A stretch of DNA of 64,000 nucleotides from Chloroflexota bacterium (GCA_022573285.1 JACZUF010000012.1:1-64000), one strand, 5' to 3'; shown: positions 24,809 through 33,587, counted from the stretch's first letter. Translations and numbers: made by a program. Notes: generated by a model not told the origin, from the sequence alone.

Positions 24809-25015
24809 ATGCGCTGTGAGATCTGTTTAAAAGCCGGGATGAGCGGCAACAACGTAAGCCACTCCAACCGCCACACCAAGACCCGGTTCAAGGCCAACGT
24901 CCACAAGCAAACCCTGGTCCGCGACGGTAGGTCGGTCAAGGTCAAGATCTGCAGCCGCTGCCTGCGCTCCCTGCACAAGTCCAAAAAGGTCCAAAAAGTC
25001 TTCGCGGCCCTCTAG
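24809..25015 (+). CDS. rpmB: 50S ribosomal protein L28
   Basis: The 68-residue protein carries L28 hallmarks: MRCEICLKAGMSGNNVSHSN, the basic HTKTRFKANVHKQTL segment and KICSRCLRSLHKSKKV. Four Cys (two CxxC pairs, positions 3/6 and about 49/52) make this the zinc-binding form. Length is close to the usual 60-80. A strong bidirectional terminator follows. Rpe converges from the other strand. Confidence 0.95.
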   Translation: MRCEICLKAGMSGNNVSHSNRHTKTRFKANVHKQTLVRDGRSVKVKICSRCLRSLHKSKKVQKVFAAL

Positions 25016-25039
25016 CCAGCAAAGACCAGAAAAACAAAA

Positions 25040-25065
25040 AGGCCCCGGAATAAACTCCGGGGCTT
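25040..25065. terminator. Bidirectional terminator between rpmB and rpe
   Basis: The stem AGGCCCCGGA/TCCGGGGCTT has a 6-base loop. On the plus side TTATTATTTT follows; on the minus side TTTTTGTTTTT continues from the stem. It serves the converging rpmB and rpe genes. Confidence 0.85.
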
Positions 25066-25121
25066 ATTATTTTCCCAAAAAAGCCGACCGCTGAAAGCTG
25101 ATGGCTGATGGCTGTCAGCTG

Positions 25122-25799
25122 TCAGCCCAAGATACACCCCCGCATTCCTTTCATGGCTTCCGGAATGCTCTGCCGGTCGTTGAAGATGGCCGAGCCGGCC
25201 ACCAAGATGGTCGCGCCGGCCTTTACCGAGTCTTGAGCGGTCCAATCAGCCTTCACTCCGCCGTCCACTTCGATCTGGGCACTGTACTCCGCCTGGTCGA
25301 TTATGGCCTTTAGCCGGCGTATTTTGTCCAGGCTCTGGGGGATAAATGACTGGCCCGATGCGCCGGGGTTCACCGACATCACCATCACCATGTCGAGGAG
25401 GGGCAGCACCTCTTCCACCGCGCTTATCGAGGTGCCCGGATTGATGGCCACGCCGACTTGGTTGCCCCGGTCCTTGATGCGGGAGACGGTCCGGTGCAGG
25501 TGACTGCAGGCCTCGGCATGGACCAAAATCTGATCGGTCTCCACCTTGGCGAAGGTGGACAGCAGGTTTTCCGGTTCCTGGATCATCAGGTGGATGTTCA
25601 GCGGGACATCGGTATTGGCCCGGATGGCGTCCACCACCACCTCGCCGAAGGATATGGCGGGCACAAAAACTCCGTCCATGACGTCCACGTGAATCAGGTC
25701 GGCCCCGGCTTCGGTAACCTCCCTGACCTGGCGTCCCAGGTCGGCGAAGTCGGCGGACAACACCGACGGGGCGATCAGCACCTTGGCCTTAGAAACCAT
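25122..25799 (-). CDS. rpe: Ribulose-phosphate 3-epimerase
   Basis: A 225-residue TIM barrel that interconverts ribulose-5-P and xylulose-5-P in the pentose phosphate pathway. Signature segments are LIAPSVLSADFADLG, LIHVDVMDGVFVPAISFG (metal His and Asp), NIHLMIQEP, MVMSVNPGASGQSFIP and EVDGGVKADWTAQDSVKAGATILVAGSAIF. ATG 25799 is preferred to TTG 25808: GGAGG lies 9 bases before it. The start overlaps the argH stop by 11 bases, so the two are translationally coupled. Confidence 0.95.
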   Translation of the reverse strand: MVSKAKVLIAPSVLSADFADLGRQVREVTEAGADLIHVDVMDGVFVPAISFGEVVVDAIRANTDVPLNIHLMIQEPENLLSTFAKVETDQILVHAEACSHLHRTVSRIKDRGNQVGVAINPGTSISAVEEVLPLLDMVMVMSVNPGASGQSFIPQSLDKIRRLKAIIDQAEYSAQIEVDGGVKADWTAQDSVKAGATILVAGSAIFNDRQSIPEAMKGMRGCILG

Positions 25800-27138
25800 C
25801 TCCCGCAACCTCCAGTATCTTTCTCGCCTCTTCCAAAGCGGCGGCCACCCGGCCCGGTGCGGTGCCTCCGGGGTTGTCCCGGGCCGCGGCGGACGACTCG
25901 GCGGTGATGTCGTAGACGTCCCTCTCGAAGTGGTCCGAGAACTTCTTGTACTCCTCCAACGGCAGGTCCTGGAGACCGACGTTCCGGTCGTCGCAGTGCT
26001 GGGAAAGCTCCCGCATGATCCCGTGGGCCTCCCGAAACGGCATCCCCTTGCCCACCAGGTAGTCGGCCAAGTCGGTGGCCAGCATCTGACTCTCTCCGGC
26101 CAGACCCGACACCCGCTCCTCGTTCAACTTCATGCCGGGCAGCATGGCCTGGAAGACTTCCAGGGTCGTTGTAAGCGTGTCCGCGGCGTCGAAGAAGCCC
26201 TCCTTGTCCTCCTGCAGGTCCCGGTTATAGGTCAGGGGCAGGCCCTTCAGCATGGTCAGCATCCCCATCAGGTCGCCGTAGACCCGGCCCGTCTTGCCCC
26301 GGGCCAGTTCGGCGAAGTCGGGGTTCCGTTTCTGGGGCATGATACTGCTGCCGGTGGTGAACTCGTCCGCCAGCCGGATGAACCCGAACTCGCTGCTGGA
26401 CCAGAGGACCAGTTCCTCGGACATCCGGGAGAAATGCATCATGCAGACCGAGGCCGCCGCCAGGAACTCCACCACGAAGTCCCGGTCGGATACGGCGTCC
26501 ATGCTGTTTTGGCTGATCCGGCTGAAGCCCAGTTCCGCCGCCAGGAACTCCCGGTCGGTTTGGTAGGCCACCCCGGCCAGGGCGCCGCTGCCCAGGGGCA
26601 TCACGTCGGTCCGTCGGTGGCAGTCCTGGAAGCGGCCGATGTCCCGCTGGAACATCTCGAAATAGGCCAGCATGTGGTGGGCGAACAGGACCGGCTGGGC
26701 CCGCTGCAGGTGGGTGTAGCCGGGCATCACCACGTTCTGGTGGCGGCCCGCCAATTCCAACAAAGCACTCTGGACGCCCCGCAGTCCCTTGGCAATCTCG
26801 GACATGACCTCTTTGGCGTAGAGCCGCAGGTCCACGGCCACCTGGTCGTTCCTGGAACGCGCCGTGTGCAGCCTTCCCGCCGCCGCTCCGATGAGCTGGT
26901 GCAGGCGGCTCTCGATGTTCATGTGCAGGTCTTCCAGGGCCGGGTCCCAGGGGAATTTTTCTTCCCTTATCTCCCTTTCTATCGTCTCCAGGCCCTGGGT
27001 GATCTGGGCGGCGTCATCCTTGGAGATGATGTCCTGCTTGGCCAGCATCTTGGCGTGGGCCACCGACCCGGCGATGTCCTGGTGGTACAGGCGCCGGTCG
27101 TAACCGATGGACACGGTATATCTGCTGAAATCGGTCAT
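25789..27138 (-). CDS. argH: Argininosuccinate lyase
   Basis: The last arginine-pathway enzyme, splitting argininosuccinate to arginine and fumarate. The fumarase-superfamily signature GSSIMPQKRNPD carries the catalytic Ser loop. HTARSRNDQVAVDLRLY and VVMPGYTHLQRAQPVLFAHH are also conserved. ATG 27138 gives 449 residues starting MTDFSRYTVSIGYDRRLY. Most family members begin about 15 residues earlier with a WGGRF segment; the open frame extends upstream but does not encode it. No clear ribosome site precedes 27138, and a TATAGT lies about 10 bases upstream, so a leaderless message is possible. Rpe follows with an 11-base overlap. Confidence 0.93.
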   Translation of the reverse strand: MTDFSRYTVSIGYDRRLYHQDIAGSVAHAKMLAKQDIISKDDAAQITQGLETIEREIREEKFPWDPALEDLHMNIESRLHQLIGAAAGRLHTARSRNDQVAVDLRLYAKEVMSEIAKGLRGVQSALLELAGRHQNVVMPGYTHLQRAQPVLFAHHMLAYFEMFQRDIGRFQDCHRRTDVMPLGSGALAGVAYQTDREFLAAELGFSRISQNSMDAVSDRDFVVEFLAAASVCMMHFSRMSEELVLWSSSEFGFIRLADEFTTGSSIMPQKRNPDFAELARGKTGRVYGDLMGMLTMLKGLPLTYNRDLQEDKEGFFDAADTLTTTLEVFQAMLPGMKLNEERVSGLAGESQMLATDLADYLVGKGMPFREAHGIMRELSQHCDDRNVGLQDLPLEEYKKFSDHFERDVYDITAESSAAARDNPGGTAPGRVAAALEEARKILEVAGDGF

Positions 27139-27258
27139 GCTATAGAGACTATAAACCCACGGGTGGCCCGGCTCAAGGAATAGCCTCCACCGCCCTGTGC
27201 TAAAATTTTCCAGCATGAGCACAGTTCAGTTTCCTAAGACCCGCTAAGAGGTGCCGAT

Positions 27259-27612
27259 ATGACCAGCCTGAACCAGGAGAAATGCGAGGCCTGCCGCCGC
27301 GACTCGCCCAGCGTTACCGATGAAGAGGTGGCCCAGTTGAAACCGGAGCTGCCCGACTGGGAGATGATTAACGAAGACGACATCCCCAAGTTGGACCGGG
27401 TCTTCAAGTTCAAGAATTTCCAGCAGGCACTGGACTTCACCAACCAGTTGGGCAACCTGGCCGAGGAGCAGGGACACCACCCCCGGCTGACCACCGAATG
27501 GGGCCGGGTCCAGGTGACCTGGTGGACCCACAAGATTCGGAACCTGCACCGCAACGACTTCGTCATGGCGGCCAAGTCGGACCAGGTCTACCAAGCCATC
27601 CCCCAGGAGTAG
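27259..27612 (+). CDS. Pterin-4a-carbinolamine dehydratase
   Basis: A 117-residue PCD/DCoH-type protein that dehydrates the 4a-hydroxy-pterin formed by aromatic amino acid hydroxylases. The conserved active-site run EEQGHHPRLTTEWGRVQVTWWTH holds the paired His of the family, and FKFKNFQQALDFTNQLGNLAEE precedes it. No pterin-dependent hydroxylase gene is adjacent. The F420-type oxidoreductase follows with only 2 bases between, so they form a unit, perhaps in pterin or deazaflavin chemistry. Confidence 0.92.
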   Translation: MTSLNQEKCEACRRDSPSVTDEEVAQLKPELPDWEMINEDDIPKLDRVFKFKNFQQALDFTNQLGNLAEEQGHHPRLTTEWGRVQVTWWTHKIRNLHRNDFVMAAKSDQVYQAIPQE

Positions 27613-27614
27613 CG

Positions 27615-28634
27615 ATGCGAGTGAACTACACGCTCTCCACAAAAAACCTGGTTTCGGTGGCCGCCGAGGCCGCCTGGGCCGAGTCCATGGGCTACGACTC
27701 GGTGTCCAGCAACGAGACCGCCCACGACTCGTTCCTGCCCCTGGCCCTGGCCGCCACTTCCACCAACCGGGTCACTCTTGAAACCAAGGTGGCCATCGCC
27801 TTTCCCCGCTCTCCCATGACGACCGCCTACTTGGCGCGGGACCTTCAGGACCTGTCCAAGGGCCGGTTCCGGCTGGGACTCGGCACCCAGGTCAAGGGAC
27901 ACATCGAGCGGCGCTTCTCCACAAAATGGGAGGCGCCGGGGCCGCGTTTGAGGGAGTACGTCCAATCGCTGCGGGCAATCTGGGACAGTTGGGCCACCGG
28001 CGAGAAACTGGATTACCAGGGCAAGAGCTACCAGTTCTCTTTGATGACCCCCTTCTTCGATCCCGGCCCCAGCGAGTACCCGCCGCCCGAGGTCTTCACC
28101 GCTGCGGTGAACGCCTACAACTGCCAGGTGGCCGGCGAGGTCTCGGACGGGTTGATGCTGCACAGCCTGACCTCGCCCGAGTACGTGCGGCAGGTGGTGC
28201 GTCCCGGCTTGGAGAAGGGCGCCGCGAAGGCCGGCAGAGACAGCAGTTCGTTGAAAATCACCGGCGGCGGCTTCATCATTACCGGACCGGACCGTTCCAG
28301 CATCCGCGCCGCCCAGGCCGACGTGCGCCGCCGCATCGCCTTCTACGCCTCCACCCGCACCTACCACCCGGTGCTGGAGGCCCATGGGTTCCAGGAGATC
28401 GGCCAGCAGCTTCACGAGATGTCTCTGAAGGGCGAGTGGGCCGAGATGGGCGAGTTGGTCAGCGACGAGATGCTGGACGCCTTCTGCGTCTCCGGCGAAT
28501 ACGACGAGATAGCCGACAAGTTTTTCGGCCGCTACGGCGGCCTGTTGGACGAGGTGAGCTTCACCGTCCACAGCCAAGACCCGCCCGAAGAAGCGCAAAT
28601 GAGGAAGATGGTCCGCCGGTTGCAGGAGCTTTAG
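27615..28634 (+). CDS. LLM-class F420-dependent oxidoreductase (MSMEG_2256-like), 2
   Basis: This luciferase-like TIM-barrel protein resembles the probable F420-dependent MSMEG_2256 group. Segments SMGYDSVSSNETAHDSFLPL, LGLGTQVKGHIERRF, LREYVQSLRAIWDSW and FSLMTPFFDPGP match that group. The open frame runs from 27498, but ATG 27615 is chosen: it has AGGAGTAGCG upstream, sits 2 bases after the pterin dehydratase stop and starts with conserved MRVNYTLS. It has 339 residues. The substrate is unknown. Use of F420 is family inference; no cofactor-biosynthesis gene is in the window. Confidence 0.88.
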   Translation: MRVNYTLSTKNLVSVAAEAAWAESMGYDSVSSNETAHDSFLPLALAATSTNRVTLETKVAIAFPRSPMTTAYLARDLQDLSKGRFRLGLGTQVKGHIERRFSTKWEAPGPRLREYVQSLRAIWDSWATGEKLDYQGKSYQFSLMTPFFDPGPSEYPPPEVFTAAVNAYNCQVAGEVSDGLMLHSLTSPEYVRQVVRPGLEKGAAKAGRDSSSLKITGGGFIITGPDRSSIRAAQADVRRRIAFYASTRTYHPVLEAHGFQEIGQQLHEMSLKGEWAEMGELVSDEMLDAFCVSGEYDEIADKFFGRYGGLLDEVSFTVHSQDPPEEAQMRKMVRRLQEL

Positions 28635-28661
28635 ACACTAGAACAATGACGGGACGTGCGG

Positions 28662-29396
28662 ATGGCGGACGCAGTGGCGGCCTCCGGCCCCTTCAAAAGG
28701 GGCAACGAGACCGGACTGACCTATGACCTGAAATGGGCGGCCTGGGAGTGGCTCTACCACGAGGCCGGCTGCCGGGTCATCGGGCTGGAGGTCAAACTGG
28801 AAGGGCCGGGCGGACGCATCGTGGACCTGGCGGCGGTGGGGCCCCAGAACACTTTCTACATCGTCGAGGTCAAGTCCAGCAAGCCGGACTTCTCCCGGGA
28901 CGACCACACCGCCGGCGATTTCTCGGAGTTGCAGGGACGTGAGGGCGCCGTCGCGGGCCGCACCGAACTGGCCAAAGAGACGCTGCGCCAGGCGTTGGAC
29001 TACGCTAAACAGACCGATCCCGAGGCTTGGCGGGAGGTACCGGCGTTCAAGCAGGCCCTGACCGACTACCGCCGGGTGGCCGGGAAGGAAGGGGCCTACC
29101 ACAGCCGCGTCGCGTCATTCAGCACCAAGTTCCACGATCCCAAATTCATGGGCATCGCCGACTTCCACTACCTGATCGCCCCCAAGGGCGTGGTCGCCCG
29201 CAACAGCCTGCCGCCCCAGTGGGGCCTGCTGGACGAGACCGCTGCGGTCTCTCTCCCAGCGCCCCGCAAAGACGTCCGGAAGAACGCGGGCATCGTCTCC
29301 AATTTTCTGAGGGCCATCGCCCGGAGCAACACAACGTCGATGATGCGCTCCCAGGGGATGGCTTTTTACAAGGGTGAATCCCAGTCATTGCGTTAA
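28662..29396 (+). CDS. PD-(D/E)XK-fold nuclease-like protein (MmcB-like)
   Basis: The 244-residue product contains a likely PD-(D/E)XK nuclease core: GGRIVDLAAVGPQ followed by FYIVEVKSSKPDF, giving the D-x(n)-ExK catalytic pair at about residues 54-75. The VKSSKPDFSRDD continuation resembles MmcB-type DNA-repair nucleases, but the protein is longer, with a basic helical C-terminus (LPAPRKDVRKNAGIVSNFLRAIARSN). GTG 28656 lies two codons upstream; ATG 28662 is preferred. The gene is 27 bases after the F420-type gene on the same strand. Repair or host-defence nuclease is inference. Confidence 0.75.
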   Translation: MADAVAASGPFKRGNETGLTYDLKWAAWEWLYHEAGCRVIGLEVKLEGPGGRIVDLAAVGPQNTFYIVEVKSSKPDFSRDDHTAGDFSELQGREGAVAGRTELAKETLRQALDYAKQTDPEAWREVPAFKQALTDYRRVAGKEGAYHSRVASFSTKFHDPKFMGIADFHYLIAPKGVVARNSLPPQWGLLDETAAVSLPAPRKDVRKNAGIVSNFLRAIARSNTTSMMRSQGMAFYKGESQSLR

Positions 29397-29431
29397 GTGG
29401 CGGTTCGACAGCTTAAGCTCGGTTGATGCGG

Positions 29432-29525
29432 GTAGGGGCGGGTTTTAAACCCGCCCTTACGTCATTTGAAACACGGCCGCGATGAGGAGCGGGAGTTTCT
29501 GGATTCCAGCCTTCGCTGGAATGAC
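29432..29525. repeat. Two short palindromic repeats between genes
   Basis: At 29432-29460 lies a lone end of the GTAGGGGC family seen at 23946-24085 (arms GGGCGGGTTT/AAACCCGCCC). At 29501-29525 there is a second hairpin, TTCCAGC-CTTC-GCTGGAA, of a different repeat type. Both lie between the converging nuclease and PIG-L genes and may help end transcription. Confidence 0.6.
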
Positions 29526-29554
29526 AAGAGGGCGCTGGCTCTGACAAGAACACC

Positions 29555-30298
29555 CTAGGTGTGGAGCAGCTGCCACTCCAGAGAGCCTAGGTTGAAGGTG
29601 ATGCGCCGGAAGCCCTCGGCGTAGTCCAGGCCGGTGAGTTCTTTGTGGCCGCCGGAGTGCCTCTTGACCCGTTCCAGCCGTTCTTCCCGGGTTGAGGACA
29701 TCTGGCTGGCGTGGGCGCCCAGGGAGTCGACCTTTACGTCCAGATAGCGTGAGATATCAACAAAAACGTCGGGGTCCTCGCTGCCCCAGAGCAAGGCCTG
29801 TTCCACCCGGTGGGGTTCCAGTCCTTCCTCGGTGATCTGCTCCGGGAAGTGCTGGTAGCTCCAGGCATAGGTGAACGCGGCGTCCAGGGCAACCTGTCCG
29901 CTCTTGCGGTGGTCGCGGTGGGTGTGGGTGGTGCTGCGGTAGGGGTCGATGCAAAGGAGAAGGTCCGGCTTGAACCGGCGTATCTCCCGGGTCACCTGAC
30001 TGCGGAACAGTTCCGTGTCCTCCAGTCCGCCGTCGGGGTGGCCGAGAAAGACCACGTCGGTGATTCCGACCAGGCCAGAGGCATTTCGCTGCTCAACCTG
30101 TCTGGTGGCGGCCAGCCGCTCTGGGGACATCTCCCGGTCTTTGGTGCCCTTGTTGCCGTTGGTGCACATCACCACCGACGCCACGGTCCCCGATTCCTTG
30201 ACCCATTTGGCCAGCGCTCCGCCGCACCCTCCTTCGCAATCGTCCGGATGGGGCGTCACCGCCATGACCCTCTTGGGCGCTGTTTTTAATACTTCCAT
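29555..30298 (-). CDS. PIG-L (LmbE)-family deacetylase
   Basis: A 247-residue zinc-dependent N-deacetylase of the LmbE/PIG-L type. The metal site is visible as HPDDCEGG near residue 17 and HTHRDHRKSG near 127. Relatives remove N-acetyl groups from glucosaminyl lipids, mycothiol or bacillithiol precursors and antibiotics. No thiol-synthesis genes are nearby, so the substrate is unknown. It has no signal peptide. ATG 30298 fits the usual start. The gene stands alone. Confidence 0.9.
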   Translation of the reverse strand: MEVLKTAPKRVMAVTPHPDDCEGGCGGALAKWVKESGTVASVVMCTNGNKGTKDREMSPERLAATRQVEQRNASGLVGITDVVFLGHPDGGLEDTELFRSQVTREIRRFKPDLLLCIDPYRSTTHTHRDHRKSGQVALDAAFTYAWSYQHFPEQITEEGLEPHRVEQALLWGSEDPDVFVDISRYLDVKVDSLGAHASQMSSTREERLERVKRHSGGHKELTGLDYAEGFRRITFNLGSLEWQLLHT

Positions 30299-30456
30299 TC
30301 AGGTCTCGGTGTTCTCCCCCCAGTGAATTAATCATGATTGCGGGTCACGTCTTGGGCTTGGCCCGTCAGCCATTATAAGGATTTCGAAGGCAATCGCGTA
30401 CGGAAAACGGGCAAACTTTCTGGGGAGCAACGAAGATGAAAACGCGGCTGGGCCGC

Positions 30457-31074
30457 TTAGCCGCTGGGGAGGGTTTTTGAGAGGCCCAGAGGGGTGGCGG
30501 CGTAGCGGCCGGAGCGGCCGGGGATGCGTTCCAGCCAGCCGAACTTGGAGCGGGCGGCGTTGCGCAGGGTCTGGGTGAAATTGCCCGGCCTGCGCCATCC
30601 GGCCAAATCGAAGAGCCAGCCCAGGCCGTCGGCATTCACACCGTCAACCCCAAAATGGCGGCTGGCGCCCTCGGCGGCCACCACGACCCGGCGCATGTCG
30701 CCCAGGGGGTTGGCCTCACGGCAGAAGGCCATGAAGCCCTTCCGACCGTCTTCAGAGAAGAACTCTGGAGGCATCTCGGTTGTCGCTTGCCCATTGCCCT
30801 TGGCGCCGGCTTTGGACGGCCCGGGGGGCTCCTGGCTGGCGGTACGGGCCGGCGCGGCGGGTCCCGGCGTCAACGTCGCAGCAGACCCGGCTACGCTGGT
30901 ACTTTTTTCCGCGGTCGCGCCGGCCGGATTCCCATAATCGGCGGAAGGCGCCTGCATCAGGTCCCGGGGCAGGTCCCGCAGCACCATGCCCACAACCTCG
31001 TGCAGCACCTCGGACTCTTCGGACTCGAAGGTGATCTGCGTATTGTTGGGGAGAGATATGGATACTTTTACCAT
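30457..31074 (-). CDS. Unrecognised three-part protein
   Basis: This 205-residue product does not match a family I know. It has an N-terminal beta-rich segment (VKVSISLPNNTQITFES), an acidic helix with VLHEVVGMVLRDLP, then about 55 residues rich in Ala, Pro, Thr and Gly that look disordered. The C-terminal 85 residues (from about 115) look like a small winged-helix-type domain: GLGWLFDLAGWRRPGNFTQTLRNAARSKFGWL, then GRYAATPLG. ATG 31074 is chosen; an upstream frame to 31131 lacks support. It lies 154 bases upstream of the uvrC 3' end. DNA binding is a guess. Confidence 0.7.
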   Translation of the reverse strand: MVKVSISLPNNTQITFESEESEVLHEVVGMVLRDLPRDLMQAPSADYGNPAGATAEKSTSVAGSAATLTPGPAAPARTASQEPPGPSKAGAKGNGQATTEMPPEFFSEDGRKGFMAFCREANPLGDMRRVVVAAEGASRHFGVDGVNADGLGWLFDLAGWRRPGNFTQTLRNAARSKFGWLERIPGRSGRYAATPLGLSKTLPSG

Positions 31075-31227
31075 GTTTACACTTAAGCCGCGGGTGGCCT
31101 GGGATACCCATTGCCGGACGTGGGAGTACATAGTACATCACGGTTTGCTTGGAGGCAACCAGGCATCGGGTATAAGTGTATCACCGAGGGTGGACCAGGC
31201 GTGGACCGGGCATGCCGGGTGGCGAAG

Positions 31228-33093
31228 TTAAATGGTCTGTTTCAGTCTGATGGCCAGGGACCGGGTCATGCCGGGGACCGATGCCAATTCGTCCACCGCC
31301 GCTTCCCGGATACCCTTCAGGGTACCGAAGCGGCGCATTAGCATCCGCTTGCGCTTGGGCCCGATGCCGGTGACATTGTCGATGGGGGACCGCAGGCTGC
31401 TCTTGCTGCGCAGGTTCCGGTGGTAGGTGATGGCGAACCGGTGGGCCTCATCGCGGATCCGCTGCACCAGGTAGAGGGCCTGGGAATCCCGGGGCAGGAC
31501 GATGGGCTCCGGCGTATGGGGGACGAACAACTCCTCGTTCTCCTTGGCCAACGACGCCAGGGGGACATCGTCCAACCCCAACTCCAAGAACACCTCCAAG
31601 GCCGCGGATAGCTGTCCCTTGCCGCCGTCGATCAACACCAGGTCTGGGACCACACCGAAGCTGTCGACCCCGGCTCCTTGGCCCTCGCCCCGCTTCTCGG
31701 CGGCCCGTGCGGACGCCAGGCGCTTGAACCGGCGGCGGAGCACTTCACGCATGCTCTCGAAATCATCGACCCCGTCCACGGTTTTGATCTTGAAACGGCG
31801 GTAGTGGGCCGGTTTGGGTTTGCCGTCCTCGAACACCGCCATGCTGGCCACGGTGTTGCTTCCCTGGATGTGGGATATGTCGTAGCACTCTATGCGGCGC
31901 AACGGCAGAGGCAGGCTCAATTCCTCCTCCAGATCGGAAAGGGCCTGCTGGATGATATCGCTGTTGTCCAGCCACGTGATGCGGTGCTGGGCCAGGCCCT
32001 GGCGGGCGTTGTCGGCGACGGTCTGGACCAACTGTTTGTGGATACCACGCTGAGGACACACCAGCCGCACGGCGCCGCCCCGCAACTGGCGCAGCCATTG
32101 GGTGATGGTTTCCCCGTCCTCCGGCTTGTGCTGGACCATTATCCTGGGGGGCACCACCAGGGCCGCCGTCTGGTAGAACTGTTTGACGAACTGCCCCATC
32201 ACCAATGCCTCGGAGTCGTCCTGTGTGCCCTCCATGAAGAAGTGGTCCCGGCCGATCAGCTTGCCCTTCCGGATGAAGAAGACCTCAACCCAGGTCTCGT
32301 TGCTGCCCTGGGCCAGGGCGATCACGTCCATGTCGCTGACCGGGTTGGAGTCGACCTTGATCCGCTGTTCCTCGACCACTTTCTCGACGGCCTTCAACCT
32401 GTCCCGCAGGACCGCGGCCCGCTCGAACTCCAGGCTCTCCGATGCCAGGTCCATGTTGGCCTTCAGGTCGTCGGTCACCGCCGCGGTGTCGCCCTCCATG
32501 AACATGACAACCTGGCCGATGACCTTGGCGTAGTCCTCTTTGCTGGCGTAGCCGGTGCAGGGGGCCACGCAGCGGTTGATGTAGTACTCCAGGCAGGGGC
32601 GGGCGTCGTTGCCGGTGATGTTCTTGGTGCAAGAGCGGTAGGGGAACAGCCGCTTGACCAGGTCCATGGTCTTGCGCACCGTGCCCGCCGTGGCGAAGGG
32701 TCCGAAATAGCGGGCCCCGTCCTTGGCCACCCGCCGGGTGATGTAAACCCGGGGGAATTCCTCGCTCAGGTCAATCTTGAGGTAGGGGTAGGTCTTGTCG
32801 TCTTTCAGCCGGGCGTTGTAGCGGGGTTTATACCGCTTGATCAGGGTGTTCTCCAGTATCAGTGCCTCGGCCTCAGAGTCGGTGACGATGTACTCGAAGT
32901 CGTGGAGGTGCCCCATCATGCGCCGAATCTTGTTGGGCAGGTTGCTGGGCGAACCGAAGTAGGACCGGAGACGGTTGCGGAGAACGCTGGCCTTGCCGAC
33001 GTACAATACGGTGCCCCGAGGGTCCTTCATCAAGTAGACTCCGGGCCTTTCGGGGGTCGCCAGCAAGCGTTGTTCCACCAGCGGTAGAGGCAT
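31228..33093 (-). CDS. uvrC: UvrABC excinuclease subunit C
   Basis: A 621-residue UvrC that makes both incisions beside UV and bulky lesions. Domains in order: GIY-YIG nuclease (PGVYLMKDPRGTVLYVGKA, about 13-95), a Cys-rich stretch (RSCTKN...CLEYYINRCVAPCTGY), the UVR helix pair (LASESLEFERAAVLRDRL), the RNase H-like nuclease (CYDISHIQGSNTVAS, VLIDGGKGQLSAAL) and a C-terminal helix-hairpin-helix. All are complete. ATG 33093 is the natural start. It lies 5 bases after the tail-anchored protein gene on the same strand, so the two are probably co-transcribed. Confidence 0.97.
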   Translation of the reverse strand: MPLPLVEQRLLATPERPGVYLMKDPRGTVLYVGKASVLRNRLRSYFGSPSNLPNKIRRMMGHLHDFEYIVTDSEAEALILENTLIKRYKPRYNARLKDDKTYPYLKIDLSEEFPRVYITRRVAKDGARYFGPFATAGTVRKTMDLVKRLFPYRSCTKNITGNDARPCLEYYINRCVAPCTGYASKEDYAKVIGQVVMFMEGDTAAVTDDLKANMDLASESLEFERAAVLRDRLKAVEKVVEEQRIKVDSNPVSDMDVIALAQGSNETWVEVFFIRKGKLIGRDHFFMEGTQDDSEALVMGQFVKQFYQTAALVVPPRIMVQHKPEDGETITQWLRQLRGGAVRLVCPQRGIHKQLVQTVADNARQGLAQHRITWLDNSDIIQQALSDLEEELSLPLPLRRIECYDISHIQGSNTVASMAVFEDGKPKPAHYRRFKIKTVDGVDDFESMREVLRRRFKRLASARAAEKRGEGQGAGVDSFGVVPDLVLIDGGKGQLSAALEVFLELGLDDVPLASLAKENEELFVPHTPEPIVLPRDSQALYLVQRIRDEAHRFAITYHRNLRSKSSLRSPIDNVTGIGPKRKRMLMRRFGTLKGIREAAVDELASVPGMTRSLAIRLKQTI

Positions 33094-33098
33094 GTGGT

Positions 33099-33536
33099 CT
33101 AGAGGACTATTCCCAGGACTATGAGGGCGGCGAGGATTGCTCCGGTAAGGACCATTATGCGCCGGAACTCCGCGCCGACGTAGAGATAGGCCGCCGGGCG
33201 CTCTCCCCGGAGCCGGCCCTGGCCCTGCCCCGCAAATTCGCCGCGGGGTGTCCGGGCTACCGGGGACGGCCGCGATGCGCGGGGGGTTGCGGGCACGTCG
33301 CTGACCGGAACCGCTGGGACTCCAGTGGCTCCAATGGCTTCCGGCGCTTCCGGGGCTTCAGGGGCTTCCAACTCGGCGTCCTCGACGCCGGCCGGCACGG
33401 CGACAGCTTCTTCAGCATCGGAATCCGCGACTCTTCGGGCGGTGGAGGGGATGCCGCTGGGTCCCTTCTGAGTCCTCTTGCGCTTGCGGTTCAGTTGTGC
33501 CTGCCGGGATGCGGTCCGGCGACCTTTACCCGCCAT
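33099..33536 (-). CDS. Tail-anchored membrane protein, unknown function
   Basis: A 145-residue protein with a strongly basic N-terminus (AGKGRRTASRQAQLNRKRKR), a long Ala/Pro/Glu-rich disordered middle with EAPEAPEAPEA repeats, and one transmembrane helix at the very end (IMVLTGAILAALIVLGIVL). That layout suggests a C-terminally anchored protein with its basic part in the cytoplasm, able to touch nucleic acid. I do not recognise a family. It sits 5 bases before uvrC, and the coupling may be simply transcriptional. Confidence 0.7.
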   Translation of the reverse strand: MAGKGRRTASRQAQLNRKRKRTQKGPSGIPSTARRVADSDAEEAVAVPAGVEDAELEAPEAPEAPEAIGATGVPAVPVSDVPATPRASRPSPVARTPRGEFAGQGQGRLRGERPAAYLYVGAEFRRIMVLTGAILAALIVLGIVL

Positions 33537-33587
33537 TAGAGAGTTCCTCCTGAGGAGGGTGGATTATTATCTTATTCAGGCTGGCCG

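Noticed and set aside
25783-27183. A 466-codon plus-strand frame opposite argH
   Set aside because: Long frames opposite GC-rich genes are expected; the minus frame encodes a clear argininosuccinate lyase and the plus frame has no recognisable domain.
31678-33087. A 469-codon plus-strand frame opposite uvrC
   Set aside because: It is a shadow of uvrC with the biased composition of antisense codons and no ribosome site.
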